In this document: positions 19,388 to 26,686 of the stretch, one piece after another
Numbering within the stretch: position 1 is the stretch's first letter
How the letters are laid out: each line of letters opens with the position of its first letter
DNA from: Bifidobacterium amazonense
GTDB lineage: Bacteria; Actinomycetota; Actinomycetes; Actinomycetales; Bifidobacteriaceae
Reading direction: 5' to 3'
Length of the DNA: 64,000 nt
Assembly (NCBI RefSeq): GCF_018555435.2
Contig: NZ_JAFEJT020000001.1
Location: forward strand, 62,001-126,000
Notes under the pieces: generated by a model
What the model was told of the DNA's origin: nothing
The model's input: only the letters and a program-made list of their open reading frames with translations
Database searches by the model: none
Made by a program: the position numbers and the translations under genes

Positions 19388-19447
19388 GTTAATCCTGTCA
19401 ACGCTATGATGAGGGTGATACGCCGCTGTACGAATGGAAGTGAATCA

Positions 19448-20557
19448 ATGGTGACGAAAAGCCCCGACGAGGCCGGGGGCGGCGCTGGCCGGCCCTCGGG
19501 AAAGGCCCGACGCGTGGGCCTCAAGGACATCGCCGACGAACTGGGCATCTCCCAGACCGCGGTGTCGTTCGCGATCAACGACCGCCCCGGCGTCTCCGAG
19601 GAGACCAAGCGCAAGGTCAAGCAGGCGGCGGCCAAACTCGGGTGGAGTCCGGTATATGCCGCACAGGCGCTCGGCTCGTCCAAGACCATGACCGTCGGCT
19701 TCGCCCCGACGCGATCGACCGACGGCCTGCAGGACGAGACCTTCATGCTGCACTTCATGTCCGGTCTGCACGAATCGTTCAGCCGCAAGGGCTACGGCCT
19801 GCTCTACCGTCCCTGCTCATCTCAGCGCGAGGAACTGTCCGTCTACAAGGACTGGGCGCGACGCAAGCGCGTCGACGGCGTGGTGCTCGTCGACCTGCGC
19901 GCCGACGACCCGCGCCCGACGCTGCTCGCCGACCTCGGCGTGGCCGCGGTGCTCGCCGGCGGCCCCGATCCGAGCGGGCTCATGCCGTCCCTGTCGATCG
20001 ACGATTCGGGCACGATGGAAACGGTGCTCAGGCACCTGCTCGATCAGGGCCACCGCCGTATCGCCTACCTGTCCGGCGACTCCACGCTCGACTACAGCAA
20101 GGACCGCGAGGCGTCGTTCCGCGCGTTCGCCAAGAAAAAGCGGCTCGAATCCATCCACGTGGCCTTCACTGATTTCGACACGGCCAAGGCCGCCGAATTG
20201 ACGCTGCAGATGCTGCGCCTGCCCGTGCCTCCCACCGCGTTCATCTACGAAAGCGAGACGCTCGCCGCCGCCAGCCTGCACGCCATCACCGAACGGCTCG
20301 TCGACGAGGATCTCGCCGGGCTGTCGGGGGAGCGGCGCTATCCGGGCGGCCTGCCCGCCATCGTCAGCTTCGAGGACAGCTTCGTATGCGAGGCGGCCTA
20401 CCCATCCATCACGTCGGTGCACCGCGACGCCGGCGAATACGGCGCCAAAGTGGCCAAACTGCTGCTCAAGGTGCTCTCCGGCGAGCAGGTGAGCGGTAAC
20501 CGCAAGATCCTCACGCCGACGCTCGTCGTGCGCGACAGCACGCTCAAGTCCATCTGA
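19448..20557 (+). CDS. LacI-family transcriptional repressor
   Basis: A 369-residue LacI-type regulator. After a short Gly/Pro-rich N-terminal tail the DNA-binding domain begins at VGLKDIADELGISQTAVSFA, with the hinge segment ending near LGSSKTMTVGF, followed by a periplasmic-binding-protein-like effector domain to the C-terminus. The ATG at 19448 was chosen over an in-frame ATG at 19406 because GGAAGTG sits just before it. CG-centred palindromes at its own promoter, before the third GH38 and at GH125 are its likely operators. It stands between the plus-strand catabolic operon and the minus-strand mannose genes, which makes it the local regulator; the inducer is unknown, mannose or a mannooligosaccharide being likely. 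Confidence 0.9.
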   Translation: MVTKSPDEAGGGAGRPSGKARRVGLKDIADELGISQTAVSFAINDRPGVSEETKRKVKQAAAKLGWSPVYAAQALGSSKTMTVGFAPTRSTDGLQDETFMLHFMSGLHESFSRKGYGLLYRPCSSQREELSVYKDWARRKRVDGVVLVDLRADDPRPTLLADLGVAAVLAGGPDPSGLMPSLSIDDSGTMETVLRHLLDQGHRRIAYLSGDSTLDYSKDREASFRAFAKKKRLESIHVAFTDFDTAKAAELTLQMLRLPVPPTAFIYESETLAAASLHAITERLVDEDLAGLSGERRYPGGLPAIVSFEDSFVCEAAYPSITSVHRDAGEYGAKVAKLLLKVLSGEQVSGNRKILTPTLVVRDSTLKSI

Positions 20558-20631
20558 ATCCGACGGGCGGCCGCCGGCCGTTCCGTTGCGTCAGGGCCCC
20601 GGCGAAGACCATGGGTGACATATATGGAAAC

Positions 20632-20663
20632 GGAAAAAGGCTCCCCACGGGGAGCCTTTTTCC
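20632..20663. terminator. Bidirectional terminator between lacI and mannose isomerase
   Basis: A perfect 15-bp stem with a two-base loop, GGAAAAAGGCTCCCC against its complement, has A5 on the outer left arm and T5 on the outer right arm, so it can end transcripts from either side. It lies between two convergent genes. Confidence 0.88.
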
Positions 20664-20706
20664 ATGTCGCCCTATGACCGGCATGACGCCGGGTCGGCGG
20701 GTCGCG

Positions 20707-21942
20707 TCACTCGGCGTTCTTGACCGCGGTGGCGATGGACGTCGACGGGTCGAGGAACGGGATGAGCGTGGACTGGAACGCGTGGTACAGGTCGGACTTG
20801 CCCGGCCACACGGTGCCGATCACATGGTTGTCCTTGTCGAGCTGGTGGAACCAGGATCCGCCCTGGTGGTCGATGACGTGCTCGTCCACGTACTGCGCGA
20901 ACGTGGCGTACCACTGCGCGTACTCGTCCTTGCCGGTCGCCGCGTACAGCGTCGCGGAGGTGTTGAGCGCCTCGGCCAGCGTCCAATGCATGCGGTCGGT
21001 GACCACCGGCTTGCCGTTCCAGTCGGTCGTGTAGGCGAGGCCGACGGTGCCGTCCGCGTTCCACGCGTCGGCCACGGCGCGCGCGAACAGATGCTCGGCG
21101 GCCTCGACGTACGGGGCGGCCACGTCCGCGTTCGGGAAGGAGCTCAGCGCCCACTGGGTGATCAGGCGGGCCCATTCGATGCCGTGGCCCGGGGTGGCGC
21201 CGTACGGCTTGAACTGGTCGTCCTTCTTGTCGGCGTTGAACTCGAGCTCGACGGTCCAGTCGGAGCCGAAGTGTTCCGGGATGCGCCACTCGTTGTTCTC
21301 GGCCCAGCCGAGCACGTGTTTGATGATGCGGCCGGCGCGCACGCGGTAGGAGTTGTCGCCGATGGCGTCGGCCACGGCGAGGAACGCCTCGACGGTGTGC
21401 ATGTTCGCGTTCAGGCCGCGGTACGGGTCGAGCTCGGTGAACTCGGTGTTCCACGTGTCGACCGCCAGGCCGATCTTCTCGTCCCAGAAGTGCCTGTCGT
21501 AGGTGGCCAGGGCCTCGTCGAGCAGCTCCTTGGCGCCCGGGCGTCCCGCGAGCAGCGCGGAGGAGGCGGCGAGGATCACGAACGCGTGCGCGTAGCAGAC
21601 CTTGCCCGGCTCCGGCGTGCCGTCCTCGTGCACCTGCGGGTACCAGCCGCCGTTCTTGTCGTCGTGCAGGATGCCGGTCAGGCCCGCGAGCGCCTTGTCG
21701 GCCAGTTCGCCGGCGCCCGGATAGCCGAGCATCTCGCCGATCGAGTAGACGTGCGCCATGCGGCTGGTGATCCACGTCTCCTCGCCGTGGGAGGGGTCGA
21801 GGGTGCCGTCGGCGTTCAGCCAGCCGGAGCCGCCGCACGGTGCAGGAAAGCCCTTGCCGAAGTTCAGTAGCTCATACGTTTCGGAGGCCATGAAGATGCG
21901 GTTGGCCTCGGTGCCGAGTACGTACTTGGGATTGGTGGTCAT
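20707..21942 (-). CDS. AGE-family D-mannose isomerase
   Basis: A 411-residue member of the N-acylglucosamine 2-epimerase superfamily with an (alpha/alpha)6 barrel. Motifs include TWITSRMAHVYSIGEMLG, NANMHTVEAFLAVAD, GHGIEWARL and SDLYHAFQ, whose His residues form the acid/base set of the mannose/sulfoquinovose isomerase branch (YihS-like) rather than of true GlcNAc 2-epimerases. Expected reaction: D-mannose to D-fructose, which the fructokinase at 25700 can phosphorylate. It begins ATG at 21942 with GGAAGGAAC upstream. It follows GH125 on the minus strand, separated by about 105 bases that carry a promoter and a separate palindrome, so it can be transcribed on its own. Substrate assignment is from family branch and context. 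Confidence 0.87.
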   Translation of the reverse strand: MTTNPKYVLGTEANRIFMASETYELLNFGKGFPAPCGGSGWLNADGTLDPSHGEETWITSRMAHVYSIGEMLGYPGAGELADKALAGLTGILHDDKNGGWYPQVHEDGTPEPGKVCYAHAFVILAASSALLAGRPGAKELLDEALATYDRHFWDEKIGLAVDTWNTEFTELDPYRGLNANMHTVEAFLAVADAIGDNSYRVRAGRIIKHVLGWAENNEWRIPEHFGSDWTVELEFNADKKDDQFKPYGATPGHGIEWARLITQWALSSFPNADVAAPYVEAAEHLFARAVADAWNADGTVGLAYTTDWNGKPVVTDRMHWTLAEALNTSATLYAATGKDEYAQWYATFAQYVDEHVIDHQGGSWFHQLDKDNHVIGTVWPGKSDLYHAFQSTLIPFLDPSTSIATAVKNAE

Positions 21943-22003
21943 GATGTTCCTTCCTTGGGTTTGGTCGGCCGTGGCCGAAGGGTTGCGTTATCGGAAAGTA
22001 TTT

Positions 22004-22034
22004 GGAAAGCGCTTACCGTCCTATGGATAGTATA
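22004..22034 (-). promoter_or_regulatory. Mannose isomerase promoter with CG-centred operator
   Basis: On the minus strand a -10 TATACT (22034-22029) is followed by GGTAAGCGCTTTCC (22017-22004), an imperfect palindrome around GC that resembles catabolite-type LacI-family sites and differs from the CTAAA-N4-TTTAG operators nearby. Confidence 0.55.
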
Positions 22035-22047
22035 CGCACGTTTCGCG

Positions 22048-23346
22048 TCAGCGCTTGACGCGAATGTCGAAGTAGTCCATCACCAGCTCGCAGAACATCA
22101 TGTTCGACCAGCTGAACCATTCGCGCGTGTACTTGGTCGGGTCGTTCACGTCGATGCCCTCGTGCATCAGGTGCGTGCCCGCGTCGGTCGCGACGAGCCG
22201 GTCGAGCACCTGCGCCTTGTAGTCATGGTCGTCGCCGGTCATCGCCTCGATGGCGAGTGCGATCGGCCACACATAGTTGGCGGGAGTGTGCGGCGAGCCG
22301 ATGCCGCGCAGATATTTGCCCTCGTAGTAGTACGGGTTCTCGTCGCTGAGCAGCGTGCGGCGCGTCGCCAGATACGTCGGGTCGTCCGGCTCGCAGAAGC
22401 CGAGATACGGCGCGGCCATCAGGCTCGGCACGTTGCTGTCGTCCATGACGTTGTAGTGGCCGAGTCCGTCCGTCTCGTACGCCCAGATCGTCTCGCCGTC
22501 GCGGTTGGTCGTCGTCGCGTGCCGTGCGATGCCGTCCGTGATCGACCGGCGCAGATCGGCGGCGCGGGCGACGATCGTGGGATCGTCCAGCACGTCCCCG
22601 CCGAAGATGCGTTCCAGATAGCCCATGACCACGGCCGCGAACATGTTCGACGGCACCAGATAGTGGTAGGTGCATGCATCGTCGCTCGGGCGGAAGCCGG
22701 ACCATGTCATGCCAGTGACGGCGACGGGGGAGCCCTTGCCGTTGTTCTCCAGCGATTCGGTGGGCAGGTCGCAGTCGCGTTCGAAGAAGTACGGCGAGTC
22801 CGTGTGGTCGCGTTCGGTCTCGAACACGTCGAGGATGCGCCGGACTCCGGCGACGAACTCGTCGTCGAACTGCGACGTGCGGCCGGTGTTCGCATACAGC
22901 AGCCAGGCGAGCTGGATCGGGTAGCACAGCGAGTCCACCTCGTACTTGCGCTCCCACAGCCACGGGCTGGAGAAGTCGGAACGGTCGTCCTTGTCCCAGC
23001 TTGCGCCGGACGGCGTCTCGTTGAACGCGTTCGCATACGGGTCGATGGTGATGAAACGGAACTGCTGGCGCACCAGGCCTTCGATCATCGCGGCCAGATC
23101 GTCGTCCCCGGCGGCGATGGGCAGGTACGGGCGCAGCTGGGCGGTCGAATCGCGCAGCCACATCGCCGGAATATCGCCGGTGAGCAGGAACGTCGTGCCG
23201 TCGTCGTGGCGGTTGACGGTGGTGGTGAGCGTGTTCGCGAAGCATGCGTTGAAGTTCTCCGCCCATCCGGCGTGCTCCTCGCCGCACAGGTCGGTGATGC
23301 GCCGCATGAACGCCGCCACGCTGGAGGGGATCTCGGTGTATGCCAT
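22048..23346 (-). CDS. GH125 exo-alpha-1,6-mannosidase
   Basis: A 432-residue cytosolic inverting alpha-1,6-mannosidase of family GH125, which would remove the alpha-1,6 arm left by GH38 enzymes. Family hallmarks include FLLTGDIPAMWLRDSTAQLRPY near residues 60-80, SGASWDKDDRSD, MTWSGFRPSDDACTYHYLVP, and the C-terminal DPTKYTREWFSWSNMMFCEL. The ATG at 23346 was chosen because the longer open frame upstream runs across its own operator and promoter. The start has only a weak Shine-Dalgarno (TTAGGCAG). The promoter carries a LacI-type operator and the leader carries a ROK-type palindrome, so two regulators may act on it. Confidence 0.92.
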   Translation of the reverse strand: MAYTEIPSSVAAFMRRITDLCGEEHAGWAENFNACFANTLTTTVNRHDDGTTFLLTGDIPAMWLRDSTAQLRPYLPIAAGDDDLAAMIEGLVRQQFRFITIDPYANAFNETPSGASWDKDDRSDFSSPWLWERKYEVDSLCYPIQLAWLLYANTGRTSQFDDEFVAGVRRILDVFETERDHTDSPYFFERDCDLPTESLENNGKGSPVAVTGMTWSGFRPSDDACTYHYLVPSNMFAAVVMGYLERIFGGDVLDDPTIVARAADLRRSITDGIARHATTTNRDGETIWAYETDGLGHYNVMDDSNVPSLMAAPYLGFCEPDDPTYLATRRTLLSDENPYYYEGKYLRGIGSPHTPANYVWPIALAIEAMTGDDHDYKAQVLDRLVATDAGTHLMHEGIDVNDPTKYTREWFSWSNMMFCELVMDYFDIRVKR

Positions 23347-23368
23347 GATGGTCTGCCTAACTTCTTTG

Positions 23369-23381
23369 TTAACGGTGTTAA
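23369..23381 (-). promoter_or_regulatory. ROK-type palindrome in GH125 leader
   Basis: TTAAC-GGT-GTTAA is an inverted repeat with 5-bp arms and a 3-base spacer. The same arms and spacing occur at 28028-28040 inside the promoter of the ROK regulator gene at 26687, and nowhere else that I could find in the window. Confidence 0.6.
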
Positions 23382-23398
23382 TCAATGTTGTCGGGACT

Positions 23399-23415
23399 AT
23401 TCTAAATCGGTTTAG
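23399..23415 (-). promoter_or_regulatory. GH125 promoter overlapped by LacI-type operator
   Basis: CTAAATCGGTTTAG (23402-23415) overlaps the minus-strand -10 TAGAAT (23404-23399). It shares the CTAAA-N4-TTTAG arms with the pair upstream of the third GH38 gene. Binding here would block RNA polymerase directly. Confidence 0.75.
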
Positions 23416-23490
23416 TTCCCGACACGCCAAGCACGCGGAGAGAAGCGGACGGGCACGGGCGCAACGCGGCGGAGAGACGAAGGAGGCATG

Positions 23491-23517
23491 AAAAAGGGCC
23501 CCGCCGAAGCGGGGCCC
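23491..23517 (-). terminator. Intrinsic terminator of the MFS transporter gene
   Basis: The stem GGGCCCCGC/GCGGGGCCC with loop CGAA (23496-23517) is followed on the minus strand by T5 (23495-23491). It lies 46 bases beyond the transporter stop. Confidence 0.87.
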
Positions 23518-23562
23518 GTGTCCCTGGAAAGAAAGACTGGGAATCGATTCCGGAGGGAGCCG

Positions 23563-24945
23563 TCAGTTGGCGATCTCGCCGTCCTCGGTCATGGCCTTGA
23601 GCTGGGCCGGGGTGTACTTGTCGCGCTTGAACTCGGAGACGAAGTACAGTCCGACGATGAGCAGCTCGATGGCCGGCAGGATGAACGAGAACTGCATGTT
23701 CACCGCATCGGAGAGCGCGCCCTGCGCCATCGGCAGAAGCGCGCCGCCGACGAGCGCCATCACGATGATCGCGCCGGCGGTCTCGGTGTGGCGGCGGTCC
23801 TCGACGGTCTTGAGCGTGCGCGAGTAGATCGTCGGCCAGCCCGGGCCAAGGAAGAGCGAGACGAGCACGGCGAGCCAGACGGAGGCCATGCCGGGCACGA
23901 ACGCAGTGCCGATGAGCACCACGCAGCCGACGATCATGTACACCGCCAGCACGCGCGTCTCGCGGAACTTCGACAGCAGGTAGGATGCGGAGATACGGCC
24001 GACGAAGAAGATGATGTAGCTGATCATCATGTAGTTCGCCGACTCGCGGTCTGAGATCGGGGCGCCGGCCTGCTCGGACACGTTCAGCGCCAGGCGCATC
24101 GTGAACGACCAGATGCCGGTCTGCGCGCCGATGTAGATGAACTGGACGGCGATGCCCTGCCAGAAGCGGCCGTTATGGCCGAGGTAGCTCATCGTCTCGC
24201 CGAGCGTGGCCTTCGCGACGTCGCCCTCCTTGGTCTGCGGGCGGCACTTCGGGAACCTGACGACCGCGAACAGCACGATGAAGACGAGCATGACGATCAT
24301 GACCACGATGTACGGCTGCAGCGTGCGGCCGAGCTGTTCGGAGGCGAGGTCGAGCGCGCCCTGCGGATCGGTCTTGCGCAGCTTCTCCATCTCGGTGTGC
24401 AGGTTGGAGTCCTGGAACACGAAATACTTGCCGAGCAGCACGCCGGTGAGCAGGCCGAGCGCGTTCATGGTCTGCGCCACGTTGAGTCGCAGCGTGCTCA
24501 GGCGCTTCGGACCGAGCAGCGTGGCGTACGTGTCGGCCGAGGTCTCGAGGAAGCTCAGGCCGATCGCCTCGACGAAGATGGCGAACAGGAAGATCTCGTA
24601 CGTGATCAGGCGCGAGGCGGGGAAGAAGATGAAGCAGCCGAGCGCGAAGAACGCGAGGCCGGTCATGATGCCCACCTTGTAGCTGGTCTTCTTGATGAAC
24701 AGCGATGCGGGAATCGCGATGATGAAGTAGCCGGCATAGAACGCGGACTGCACGAGCGCGGTCTGCATGTCGGTCAGCTCGAACACCGGCTTGAACTGCG
24801 TGATCAGCACGTCGTTGAGGCTCGAGGCGATCGCCCAGAAGGCGAACAGCACCGAGGTCATCGCGAACTGCAGGACCGGCGTGCGGTCGAGGTATCCGTC
24901 GGGGCTTTCCACCCACGGCGTGGTCTTGTCAGCGGTCTTGCCCAT
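23563..24945 (-). CDS. FucP-family MFS sugar:H+ symporter
   Basis: A 460-residue major facilitator superfamily protein with about twelve membrane segments, of the FHS/FucP branch. The first helix region contains LQFAMTSVLFAFWAIASSLNDVL; a conserved FHS-type stretch QSAFYAGYFIIAIPASLFIKK follows. The start ATG at 24945 has AAGGGGGACT upstream. The neighbours (GH125, mannose isomerase, fructokinase) suggest a free monosaccharide such as mannose or fructose as cargo, although the family name comes from fucose. It would recover mannose released outside the cell or imported from cross-feeding. Substrate is inference. Confidence 0.85.
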   Translation of the reverse strand: MGKTADKTTPWVESPDGYLDRTPVLQFAMTSVLFAFWAIASSLNDVLITQFKPVFELTDMQTALVQSAFYAGYFIIAIPASLFIKKTSYKVGIMTGLAFFALGCFIFFPASRLITYEIFLFAIFVEAIGLSFLETSADTYATLLGPKRLSTLRLNVAQTMNALGLLTGVLLGKYFVFQDSNLHTEMEKLRKTDPQGALDLASEQLGRTLQPYIVVMIVMLVFIVLFAVVRFPKCRPQTKEGDVAKATLGETMSYLGHNGRFWQGIAVQFIYIGAQTGIWSFTMRLALNVSEQAGAPISDRESANYMMISYIIFFVGRISASYLLSKFRETRVLAVYMIVGCVVLIGTAFVPGMASVWLAVLVSLFLGPGWPTIYSRTLKTVEDRRHTETAGAIIVMALVGGALLPMAQGALSDAVNMQFSFILPAIELLIVGLYFVSEFKRDKYTPAQLKAMTEDGEIAN

Positions 24946-25030
24946 GAATAAGTCCCCCTTTTTGAACGTTAGGCAATGATTTCCGATAGCTGACGTCGGC
25001 GGCCCTATGACCTCCCGGCCGCCTGGAAAG

Positions 25031-25420
25031 TCACATGATCTGGCAGAATTCGATGACCTCGTGGTTGGGGCCGAGCACGTTGAAGTAGCGGATGCCGTGC
25101 TCCCAGAACGTGTCGATGTGCTGGATGGAACCCTCGACGAAGTCCAGGCCGAGCTTCTGGGCCTCGGCGAACGAGGCCTCGATGTCGGTCGAATCGAGTG
25201 CGAAGTGGTTGATCGCGCCGTTTTCCATCGGGGTCGGATCCATCGTCCACACCTCGAGCGTGAGGTTGTTCAGGCGCAGGAACGTGCAACGGTCCTCGCC
25301 GTTCGGGTAGATGCCGAGGCATTCGAATCCGAGCCTCTCGTAATAGGCGATGGTGCCCTCGAGGTCGGTGGTGGGGATGCCGACGTGCTGCACGCCGGTG
25401 ACGGTGTCGCGAATGCTCAT
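25031..25420 (-). CDS. VOC-family protein of unknown function
   Basis: A 129-residue single-domain vicinal oxygen chelate (glyoxalase/dioxygenase fold) protein. The four positions that bind metal in this fold can be matched to His12 (VQHVGIP), Glu56 (LTLEVW), His72 (INHFALD) and Glu124 (NHEVIEF), so it should bind a divalent metal and is likely an enzyme. AAGGAGG lies at ideal distance before the ATG at 25420; the open frame extends further upstream without support. It lies between the MFS transporter and fructokinase genes, has its own promoter with a palindrome, and is preceded by a very large hairpin. Methylglyoxal detoxification or a sugar isomerization/epimerization step are possible; neither is shown. 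Confidence 0.85.
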   Translation of the reverse strand: MSIRDTVTGVQHVGIPTTDLEGTIAYYERLGFECLGIYPNGEDRCTFLRLNNLTLEVWTMDPTPMENGAINHFALDSTDIEASFAEAQKLGLDFVEGSIQHIDTFWEHGIRYFNVLGPNHEVIEFCQIM

Positions 25421-25503
25421 GGGTGTCCTCCTTCGGAAAATGAGCTTGTCGGCCGTCCTTCCGCCGCGCATCCATGCGTGGCGTGGAAGAGACGACCTCG
25501 TCA

Positions 25504-25523
25504 AGTATATGTCGAACCGGTTC
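25504..25523 (-). promoter_or_regulatory. VOC gene promoter with GAACCGGTTC palindrome
   Basis: On the minus strand the perfect palindrome GAACCGGTTC (25523-25514) lies four bases upstream of a -10-like TATACT (25509-25504). It is CG-centred like LacI-family sites but has different arms from the CTAAA operators. Confidence 0.45.
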
Positions 25524-25592
25524 TATCGGCGGAATTCGGCGGTTCCTCCCGCGTGTCCGGTATGTCGTTAGCGCGCACATCCGGAGATGCAC

Positions 25593-25650
25593 GGACGCCG
25601 CCCCTCGCGGCCCGGCGGTGTATCGCGCTGGGCCGCGAGGGGCGGCGTCC
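25593..25650. repeat. Perfect 21-bp inverted repeat
   Basis: Arms 25593-25613 and 25630-25650 are perfect complements of 21 bases, rich in G and C, with a 16-base loop. It lies 50 bases beyond the fructokinase stop on the minus strand. No T tract follows on either strand. It probably ends or stabilises the fructokinase transcript. Confidence 0.8.
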
Positions 25651-25699
25651 GATGGGGTCGAGCCGGCCGGCAGATCGACGGATCGGCCGGCCGAATCGA

Positions 25700-26596
25700 T
25701 CACTCGCCGGCTTCGGCGAGGTAGTCCGGCATGACGTCCGGGTACTTCGGCCAGGCGCCGGCCTGCGTGCACACGAACGCGGCGGTGTTCACGGCGGCGC
25801 GGTGCGCCTCGGCGAGGGTGTTGCCGAGCAGGATCTTCGCGGTGAACGTGCCGGAGAAGGAGTCGCCGGCGCCCACGGTGTCGTTGACCTCGACGTGCGG
25901 GGTGTTCAGCGTGGAGGATTCGCCGTTCTTGGAGATGATGGTGGAGAAGGTCGAGCCGCCGGTCAGGATCACGTAGTCGAGGCCGTACTCGGACATGAAC
26001 CAACGGCAGGCCTCGTCGTCGGACGTACCGCGGATGTTGAACATGTCGCGCAGGAGCAGCAGCTCGGCGTCGTTGATCTTGAACACGGTGGCGTATCCGA
26101 GCAGCTCCTCGATGAGCTCCTTGGAGTAGTGGTCGCCACGCAGGTTGATGTCGAAGAACTTCATCGCGCTGGCCTTGGTGTGCTTGAGCAGCTCGACGAT
26201 GGTGTCGTGCGACTCCTGGGAGCGCAGGCCCAGCGTGCCGAAGCACACGGCGTCGGCCTGCTCGGCGACCTCGATGAGCTGACGGGTGAGCAGCAGGTGA
26301 TCCCATGCGACGCCCTTGACGATGGTGTACTCCGGGATGCCGTTCTTCAGGGCCACCTCGACGGTGGAGGTCGGCCACGCGTTGCGCTGGATGATGGTGT
26401 GGATGCCGGCCTTCTCCGCCTCCACGAGCAGTTCATCGCCGAGCGCGTCCTCGCCGACCGCGCTGATGGACCAGCCTTCGGTGCCGTTCATCATCGCATG
26501 GTAGGCGAAGTTGACGGGGGCGCCGCCCGCGCGCTTGCCGGTGGGCAGCATGTCCCACAGCAGTTCTCCAAGGGACAGGACGATGGGCTTGGCCAT
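25700..26596 (-). CDS. PfkB-family fructokinase
   Basis: A 298-residue ribokinase-like (PfkB) carbohydrate kinase. It starts MAKPIVLSLGELLWDMLPTG, has the sugar-binding GGAPVNFAYH motif near residues 25-35 and the catalytic motif DTVGAGDSFSGTF near residues 240-255, where Asp is the base. The ATG at 26596 is preceded by AAAGGAA. Expected reaction: ATP plus D-fructose to fructose 6-phosphate, which feeds the bifid shunt and completes the route from mannose opened by the isomerase at 20707. It follows the ROK repressor gene on the same strand with a 90-base gap. Confidence 0.88.
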   Translation of the reverse strand: MAKPIVLSLGELLWDMLPTGKRAGGAPVNFAYHAMMNGTEGWSISAVGEDALGDELLVEAEKAGIHTIIQRNAWPTSTVEVALKNGIPEYTIVKGVAWDHLLLTRQLIEVAEQADAVCFGTLGLRSQESHDTIVELLKHTKASAMKFFDINLRGDHYSKELIEELLGYATVFKINDAELLLLRDMFNIRGTSDDEACRWFMSEYGLDYVILTGGSTFSTIISKNGESSTLNTPHVEVNDTVGAGDSFSGTFTAKILLGNTLAEAHRAAVNTAAFVCTQAGAWPKYPDVMPDYLAEAGE

Positions 26597-26686
26597 GATG
26601 GTTCCTTTCTTGTTTGTCGCCCTCGACCGTGCGGTTTCGGGCACTTGCTCTTTTGATTGTAGTTGCAAATCCTGTTGGCGCGCCGT

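Noticed and set aside
20707-21942. GlcNAc 2-epimerase (as the superfamily name would imply)
   Set aside because: Active-site blocks and context with fructokinase and mannosidases fit mannose isomerase better; no sialic acid genes nearby.
23563-24945. L-fucose permease with a fucose pathway
   Set aside because: No fucosidase, fucose dehydrogenase or fuconate genes are in the window, so the FucP resemblance is family-level only.
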